From assembly GCA_018691995.1 (NCBI GenBank), contig JABHJM010000067.1, positions 1 through 8,727 on the forward strand: a stretch of 8,727 bases of DNA. The letters are read 5' to 3'. Origin of the DNA: Candidatus Iainarchaeum sp. GTDB lineage: Archaea > Iainarchaeota > Iainarchaeia > Iainarchaeales > JAAZKV01. The translations under genes and the position numbers were made by a program. The notes beneath the pieces were generated by a model that ran no database searches, was not told the DNA's origin, and was given only the letters and a program-made list of their open reading frames with translations. Positions 5,235 to 8,727 of this stretch are shown here, in pieces (positions within the stretch are counted from its first letter, which is position 1; the number at the start of each line of letters is the position of its first letter).

Positions 5235-5768
5235 ATGAGTTTCTTTAATATGCCCTTAGAAAAAATTCCCGGTTCAAAAGTTTTTGTTGGAAGCAAACCA
5301 GAATCAACAAGCCATTTTGTTGAAGCAAAAATAAAAACTCTTTTTGCAGTTCATGTTGGACCTGAATTAAAATCAGAACTTGAAAAAAAAGGAATTCGAG
5401 TACATGTTATTCCAACAATAATGGATCCAATTATTTCTCCAAAATTAATTTCAAAAATTACTGCCACTGCTAATAGAACAAAAGGCAATGTTGCTTTTAC
5501 TTGCATGGCCGGAGCCCATGTTTCAAACGCATATGCTGGAATTTATTTATCACAAAAAGGTTGGCAATTGGACAAAATTATGGGTGCGCTAGATCAAGTA
5601 AGTGTAAAAGCAGCCCACCACCACATTAGCCCTGGGCTTGCAGAAGGAATACGAGAAACTATTCATTTTTCACATACTAATTTTGTTGAAACTGTTACAA
5701 AACTTAAGAAAAAAGTTGTGAGAAAAAAAGTTGTTAAAAAGAAAGTTAAAACTACAAGGCGACGATGA
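5235..5768 (+). CDS. Dual-specificity-phosphatase-like protein with degenerate active site and basic tail
   Basis: The first 150 residues follow the order of a small dual-specificity/tyrosine phosphatase fold: an early VFVGSKPEST (16-25), a strand with IRVHVIPTIMD (54-64) placing Asp64 where the general acid is often found, then the loop FTCMAGAHVSNAYAGIYL (88-105). In active enzymes this loop is HCx5RS; here Cys90 is kept, but His is Thr89 and the phosphate-binding Arg is Val96, followed by Ser97. Loss of that Arg normally abolishes catalysis, so a phosphate-binding or scaffold pseudophosphatase is inferred, not shown. The family match is by eye. Residues about 154-177 are a Lys/Arg tail (KLKKKVVRKKVVKKKVK, then TTRRR) resembling the tail of the membrane protein at 3229-4197. 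The start is the first ATG, with a TATA-like box upstream. The lipoprotein gene follows after 31 bases and may be co-transcribed. Confidence 0.7.
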   Translation: MSFFNMPLEKIPGSKVFVGSKPESTSHFVEAKIKTLFAVHVGPELKSELEKKGIRVHVIPTIMDPIISPKLISKITATANRTKGNVAFTCMAGAHVSNAYAGIYLSQKGWQLDKIMGALDQVSVKAAHHHISPGLAEGIRETIHFSHTNFVETVTKLKKKVVRKKVVKKKVKTTRRR

Positions 5769-5787
5769 TTTTTATGAAAACTAAAAA

Positions 5788-5795
5788 GGAGGTGA
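5788..5795 (+). promoter_or_regulatory. Strong Shine-Dalgarno site for the lipoprotein gene
   Basis: GGAGGTGA lies four bases before the ATG at 5800 and is fully complementary to the usual archaeal 16S 3' end. It fixes the start and indicates that this gene is internal to a transcript, in contrast to the apparently leaderless genes around it. Confidence 0.75.
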
Positions 5796-5799
5796 AAAA

Positions 5800-6360
5800 A
5801 TGAAACTAAAAATAATTGGAATTTTAGCAATATTGTTTTTGTTTGCACTTGGATGTACTCAATTACCTGTTTGTGGAAATGGAATTTGTGAAACTGGAGA
5901 AAGTGGAATTTGTTCAACTGATTGTGCTATTACTCTAACCCCAAGCAACCATATTTCAAATGCACTACTAGCTGTTAGAAATGGTGGACAAACAACTACT
6001 CAATCATTTACCTTGCAAAGCAATGATATGATTACTGGAACAAATTTTGTTGCAGATGGTTTTGATCAACGTTCAATTATTATTGCTGCAGCAGGCAATG
6101 GAAAATTCCCTGAAGGAAAGTATGAAGTTAATGTTGATACTAGTTCTGGAAATGGAGAAGACTTCTCTTATTTTACATACACTGGCGCAACTGACTTAAA
6201 ATCAAAAGCAAGAGTAATCTGTGAATTAACAGGAGACACTTTAGACGATATCCTTAATATTTCGGCAGAATACATTACTGACGCGGAGGGCCTAGATACA
6301 GCTATTTGTGAAGGAGATGCAATACAACCATGTTGTGCAATAATAATACAAGAAGCTTAA
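5800..6360 (+). CDS. Predicted lipoprotein with CGNGxCExGE cysteine motif, function unknown
   Basis: This 186-residue protein begins with a lipoprotein-type signal: basic MKLK, hydrophobic core, then FALGC with Cys19 as the likely lipid-modified residue. The mature start carries CGNGICETGESGICSTDC (25-42), a four-cysteine motif that recurs in surface proteins of uncultured archaea and bacteria and likely forms disulfides. The rest is Thr/Ser/Asn-rich and beta-like, with more cysteines near the end (ICE around 147, then AICEGD and PCCA). No enzymatic motif is visible. It would sit outside the cell, anchored to the membrane. It follows the phosphatase-like gene by 31 bases with a strong ribosome binding site, so the two may form an operon, and a hairpin terminator begins on its stop codon. 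Function is unknown; an adhesin or surface-structure role is only a guess. Confidence 0.8.
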   Translation: MKLKIIGILAILFLFALGCTQLPVCGNGICETGESGICSTDCAITLTPSNHISNALLAVRNGGQTTTQSFTLQSNDMITGTNFVADGFDQRSIIIAAAGNGKFPEGKYEVNVDTSSGNGEDFSYFTYTGATDLKSKARVICELTGDTLDDILNISAEYITDAEGLDTAICEGDAIQPCCAIIIQEA

Positions 6361-6392
6361 AGGTTGGAAACAACCTTGCTTTTTCTTTTTTT
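6360..6392 (+). terminator. Intrinsic-type terminator after the lipoprotein gene
   Basis: AAGGTTG (6360-6366), GAAA loop (6367-6370) and CAACCTT (6371-6377) form a perfect 7-bp stem with a GNRA tetraloop, followed by a T-rich tract broken by one C (about 6380-6392). The stem starts on the last base of the stop codon. Archaea often stop on T-runs alone, so a clear hairpin plus T-run is notable. Confidence 0.75.
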
Positions 6393-6399
6393 AAAATAC

Positions 6400-6408
6400 T
6401 TTTTAATA
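6400..6408 (+). promoter_or_regulatory. TATA box for the RNase P subunit gene
   Basis: TTTTTAATA is centred about 26 bases before the ATG at 6430, just after the upstream terminator, so this gene most likely starts a new leaderless transcript. Confidence 0.5.
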
Positions 6409-6429
6409 CTAATTAACTAAATAATTTGT

Positions 6430-6708
6430 ATGAATAAAAAATTAAATGCTAAACAAAAGTTAGCTCTTGAAAGAATTTATCGATTATTTGAAATTGCAGT
6501 GAAAGCTGATGAAAAGTATCAAAAACGATATTTACAACTTGCTAAGCGAATTGGGGAAAAAGTTAATGTTAGTGTTCCAAAAGAATTACAAAAAACTTAT
6601 TGTAAAAAATGCTTTAGCATGAATGTTTCTGGAAAAAAAGATGGAAATCTTTTTATTGTAACTTGTAAATGCGGATTTGTTAAAAAATTTAACAATACAA
6701 AAGAATAA
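6430..6708 (+). CDS. rnp4: Ribonuclease P protein component 4 (Rpp21/Rpr2 family)
   Basis: This 92-residue protein matches the archaeal Rnp4/Rpp21 layout. An N-terminal helical half (about 7-45, with ALERIYRLFEIA and KYQKRYLQLAKRIGEKV) is followed by the linker VSVPKEL (47-53) and a zinc ribbon. The zinc ligands are Cys58 and Cys61 (YCKKC), then Cys79 and Cys81 (TCKCGFVKKF). In the family this protein binds the RNase P RNA with Rpp29 and helps remove the 5' leaders of pre-tRNAs. The length is typical to slightly short. One oddity is the second ligand pair, CxC where CxxC is usual. The leaderless start at 6430 is backed by a TATA box 26 bases upstream. The next gene continues in the same reading frame directly after the stop codon. 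Confidence rests on motif order and spacing. Confidence 0.85.
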   Translation: MNKKLNAKQKLALERIYRLFEIAVKADEKYQKRYLQLAKRIGEKVNVSVPKELQKTYCKKCFSMNVSGKKDGNLFIVTCKCGFVKKFNNTKE

Positions 6709-6710
6709 AT
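6704..6710 (+). promoter_or_regulatory. Possible TATA element for the pilin-like gene
   Basis: AATAAAT overlaps the rnp4 stop codon and is centred about 26 bases before an ATA codon at 6733. If used, it would place transcription start at that ATA. A second AT-rich element, TTATAAAT (6731-6738), could instead serve a start near 6766. Neither is strong evidence alone. Confidence 0.3.
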
Positions 6711-6732
6711 TCTAGAATGTGATCTTATTGTT

Positions 6733-8037
6733 ATAAATTATTCTGGACAAGGGGCTATTGAATATTTGCTTATTATTGCAGCAGCTGTCCTTGTGGTTGC
6801 AATTGTCATTATTGCAGTAACAAATGTTCTTAGCGTTGGACAAACTCAAACAACTGGAAGTGAGGAAGATGAATTTTCTGCTATTACTGGACTTGAAGAA
6901 ATATTTGCAACTAAGAGGGGAAATGAACTTATTCGTCGAGGAACTTTGTTTACTCTTATGTACACTGGAACAAATCCACAAAGTGTTCTTGAAATAATTG
7001 AATATGATTTGCCTGAAGACACAATAATAACTGTTAATGGCGTTCCTGCTCAACCAACTACTTCTGTAACTCAAAACCAATTAATTACAATCCAACACGA
7101 TAATGTAAATATTACTATTCCTGGAAATATTCCTGATTCGAAAATTTTAAGATTTGTTTTTCGTGAACCCACTAATACTGGTAAAATTGGAAAAGTTTTA
7201 GTAAGGCCTAATGGCGATGCAATTAATGCGAGTAATTTAGAAGAAGCATATACTGCTGGAGATATTGTAATCTATAAAGGAGTTAACGAAATTTCGACTG
7301 TCCAAAAAGCTGGTACAGAAAAATATTTAGTGGATATAACTGGTTGTTATGGTGGAACAACTGGTGTAGGATATAATTCAGACATGTTAATTTACAATGG
7401 ATCCCTTTCACAAAATACTTTTACTAATAAATTTGGAAAAATAGTTTCTGTAAATAATAATCCTGCTTTTTCTAATTATTTAGATACAATTCATCAATTG
7501 GTGGGGCCAACTTACACTTCGAGATGTTGTGGAGCGTGTGGGTCAAAAAAATGCATAAATCTTTCCCCCTCAACATTTACCCTAACTAAATCTCAATGCC
7601 CATATCCGAGTTGGCCCAGTGGCGGAACCGCAACAAATAGCTGGGAAATTGAAGTGTATAATTATTCCATTATAGATGGAACAACTAGTGAGACTGGAAA
7701 AGTAGGAATTGATCCTTTGACAGGAACAATAACTAATCTTGATTTTACGCAAGTTTCAACATGTAGTTATTCTTCAAGATATTGTTGTGAAAATGATACT
7801 GATTGTGACTTGTTTGCCGTAACCTGGGGCACCCCCCTTTGCATTGGATCTGAAACTACTTATTGTTATGTTGATGCTCGCGATTCAGAACAATATCCTA
7901 ATGGTTGTGCAGATATGGATTGTATTGAACCCACTTGTCAATCAACCTATCTTAGTTCTCCCTATCAAGATATAGGAAATTGTACAGGGATTGATGAAAC
8001 TGCTATTTTTGTAAGTTATTCTTACTGGGAAGAATAA
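6733..8037 (+). CDS. Cysteine-rich surface protein with class III (archaeal pilin-like) signal peptide; start codon uncertain
   Basis: The N-terminus reads INYSGQGAIEYLLIIAAAVL and continues as a membrane helix. G then Q-x-x-x-E followed by a hydrophobic helix is the class III signal peptide cut by prepilin peptidases such as EppA/PibD (cleavage before Gln, Glu at +5). The protein should therefore join a pilus-like fibre or stay membrane-bound with its body outside. The helix ends near VTNVLS. The body of about 395 residues is Thr/Asn-rich and beta-like; its C-terminal part holds most of 16 cysteines, including RCCGACGSKKC, YCCENDTDC and CADMDCIEPTC, likely disulfides. The frame is open from the rnp4 stop (6706-6708) onward, but no ATG, GTG or TTG occurs before TTG6766, which lies inside the helix and would delete the Gln/Glu motif. 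I place the start at ATA6733, where homologues would have Met; a frameshift near ATG6717 is the alternative. Confidence 0.7.
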   Translation: MNYSGQGAIEYLLIIAAAVLVVAIVIIAVTNVLSVGQTQTTGSEEDEFSAITGLEEIFATKRGNELIRRGTLFTLMYTGTNPQSVLEIIEYDLPEDTIITVNGVPAQPTTSVTQNQLITIQHDNVNITIPGNIPDSKILRFVFREPTNTGKIGKVLVRPNGDAINASNLEEAYTAGDIVIYKGVNEISTVQKAGTEKYLVDITGCYGGTTGVGYNSDMLIYNGSLSQNTFTNKFGKIVSVNNNPAFSNYLDTIHQLVGPTYTSRCCGACGSKKCINLSPSTFTLTKSQCPYPSWPSGGTATNSWEIEVYNYSIIDGTTSETGKVGIDPLTGTITNLDFTQVSTCSYSSRYCCENDTDCDLFAVTWGTPLCIGSETTYCYVDARDSEQYPNGCADMDCIEPTCQSTYLSSPYQDIGNCTGIDETAIFVSYSYWEE

Positions 8038-8050
8038 GCAAAACCCTAGC

Positions 8051-8058
8051 TTTATAAA
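8051..8058 (+). promoter_or_regulatory. Strong TATA box upstream of eS19
   Basis: TTTATAAA is a consensus archaeal TATA box. Transcription would start near 8081-8085, giving eS19 a leader of about 80 bases, which suits its use of a Shine-Dalgarno site. A second box, CATATAAG (8128-8135), could start transcription near 8156 but would leave out the ribosome binding site. Confidence 0.55.
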
Positions 8059-8084
8059 CCTTGTTTCTAAGAAAATAATTACTT

Positions 8085-8123
8085 ATGACCCCTTCAAATG
8101 AGGCTGGGTTTGTAGCACGATAA
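8085..8123 (+). CDS. Possible 12-residue upstream ORF in the eS19 leader
   Basis: ATG at 8085 opens a short frame, MTPSNEAGFVAR, ending at TAA 8121-8123. Its ATG lies about 30 bases after the centre of the TATA box at 8051-8058, the position where leaderless messages start, so it could be translated from the first codon of the eS19 transcript. A GCAC-GATAA-GTGC hairpin (8115-8127) overlaps its stop. It may be a leader peptide, a chance ORF or simply a structured leader; nothing in the peptide is recognisable. Confidence 0.25.
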   Translation: MTPSNEAGFVAR

Positions 8124-8149
8124 GTGCATATAAGTAATAAGAAAAAAAT

Positions 8150-8155
8150 GGTGAG
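8150..8155 (+). promoter_or_regulatory. Shine-Dalgarno site of eS19
   Basis: GGTGAG lies six bases before the ATG at 8162 and matches the core of the archaeal anti-Shine-Dalgarno. It selects 8162 over the nearby ATG at 8148, whose frame closes after 12 codons. Confidence 0.65.
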
Positions 8156-8161
8156 CAAAAA

Positions 8162-8727
8162 ATGGGAATATATGATGTACCAATAGCATACTTAATTGAA
8201 GAGACTGCAGAAAAATTAAAGACAGATATTGAAGAACCAGAATTTACTAAATACGTTAAAACTGGAGTACATCGTGAACGTGCGCCACAAAGAGATGATT
8301 GGTTTTATGTAAGAATGGCAAGTATTCTTTACCGAGCATACAAATGGAATGTTATTGGAACTGAAAGACTTAGAAGTTATTATGGTGGAAAAAGAAATAG
8401 GGGTGTTAAAGAAGAACATCAATACAAAGCTAGTGGAAAAGTAATTAGAAGTGCTGTACAAAAACTTGAAGCGGGTGGATATTTAGAAAAAGCACAACCA
8501 AAAGGAAGAAAATTAACTCCTAAAGGACAAAAACTCTTAAACGAAAACTCAAAACTTGTTGTTAGTGGAATAGAAGCAGGAAAATATACTAAAAAAGTTA
8601 AAGTGAAAAAGGAAGATGCTAAAGAAAAGGCAGTTCATGAAGAATTAAAAAAGCAAAGTGACGATAAGAAAGCAAAAGAAAAGGCTGTTGAAGCTAAGAA
8701 AAAAGAAAAGCCAAAAGCTAAAGCTAA
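8162..8727 (+). CDS. rps19e: Ribosomal protein eS19 (S19e), 3' end outside window, with lysine-rich extension
   Basis: This is a protein of the small ribosomal subunit, found in archaea and eukaryotes and needed for 30S/40S head assembly. The first 141 residues match the family from end to end: MGIYDVPIAYLIEETAEKLK, the signature APQRDDWFYVRMASILYRAY (41-60), YYGGKRNRGVKEEH (73-86), then a winged-helix part with IRSAVQKLEAGGYLEKA and GRKLTPKGQKLL. Archaeal eS19 usually ends near 150 residues; here the frame continues from about residue 142 as a low-complexity Lys/Glu/Ala extension of at least 47 residues and runs off the window with no stop at codon 188. The start is fixed by a GGTGAG ribosome binding site. 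It begins a new unit about 125 bases after the pilin-like gene, with a consensus TATA box between them. Confidence 0.93.
   Translation, partial: MGIYDVPIAYLIEETAEKLKTDIEEPEFTKYVKTGVHRERAPQRDDWFYVRMASILYRAYKWNVIGTERLRSYYGGKRNRGVKEEHQYKASGKVIRSAVQKLEAGGYLEKAQPKGRKLTPKGQKLLNENSKLVVSGIEAGKYTKKVKVKKEDAKEKAVHEELKKQSDDKKAKEKAVEAKKKEKPKAKA

Noticed and set aside
5663..5917. Minus-strand open frame rich in Phe and His
   Set aside because: It is the antisense of the basic tail and lipoprotein start, both of which are well supported on the plus strand.
6712..7080. Minus-strand open frame rich in Ser, Asn and Cys
   Set aside because: It is antisense to the pilin-like signal peptide and body; its composition is that of a shadow frame.
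8041..8111. Inverted match AAACCC-T-AGC with GCTGGGTTT, about 50 bases apart
   Set aside because: The left arm lies upstream of the likely TATA box, so it would not be in the eS19 transcript; a nine-pair match with a bulge over this distance can be chance.
8216..8461. Minus-strand open frame within eS19
   Set aside because: It is antisense to a clearly conserved ribosomal protein gene.

Overview
The window reads as a chromosomal stretch from an AT-rich archaeon, most likely a small-genome DPANN-type lineage (Woesearchaeota/Pacearchaeota-like; this placement is inference from gene style, not a database result). Archaeal signs are: ribosomal protein eS19 and the RNase P protein Rpp21/Rnp4, a class III (pilin-like) signal peptide, tRNA genes without an encoded CCA, and TATA-like boxes centred about 22-28 bases before the start codons of most genes with no Shine-Dalgarno site, as expected for leaderless mRNAs. 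Two genes (the lipoprotein at 5800 and eS19 at 8162) instead carry clear GGAGGTGA/GGTGAG ribosome binding sites.

Layout. 1-853 (-) is the N-terminal part of a major facilitator transporter running off the left edge. Divergent from it, 956-2668 (+) encodes a secreted, membrane-anchored transglutaminase-like protein. A tRNA-Gly(GCC) follows at 2743-2814. Three minus-strand genes then converge on that tRNA: a small membrane protein (2822-3190), a polytopic membrane protein with a long lysine tail (3229-4197) and a thymidylate kinase-like P-loop kinase (4234-4938). A tRNA-Gly(UCC) lies at 5072-5142, followed by an odd hairpin and a second copy of the tRNA 3' end (5154-5203). The plus strand continues with a degenerate dual-specificity-phosphatase-like protein with a lysine tail (5235-5768), a lipoprotein (5800-6360) with a GNRA-loop terminator, the RNase P subunit (6430-6708), a cysteine-rich pilin-like surface protein whose start codon is not canonical (to 8037), and eS19 running off the right edge (8162-8727+).

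The genes do not form one pathway. They are housekeeping information-processing genes (tRNA-Gly x2, RNase P, eS19, dTMP kinase) mixed with cell-surface genes. The most unusual signals are non-coding. Both tRNA-Gly genes are preceded by the same 7-bp, TCTT-loop hairpin whose last base is tRNA base G1, and the two copies differ only by compensatory base-pair changes within the first six pairs-forming positions and loop. After the second tRNA comes another hairpin leading into a 22-base near-copy of the tRNA 3' end. Other points are the pilin-like ORF in the same frame as, and directly after, the RNase P stop codon without ATG/GTG/TTG ahead of its signal peptide, the phosphatase fold lacking its catalytic arginine, and similar lysine-rich tails on unrelated proteins. 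No CRISPR array, insertion sequence or recognisable defence system is visible.
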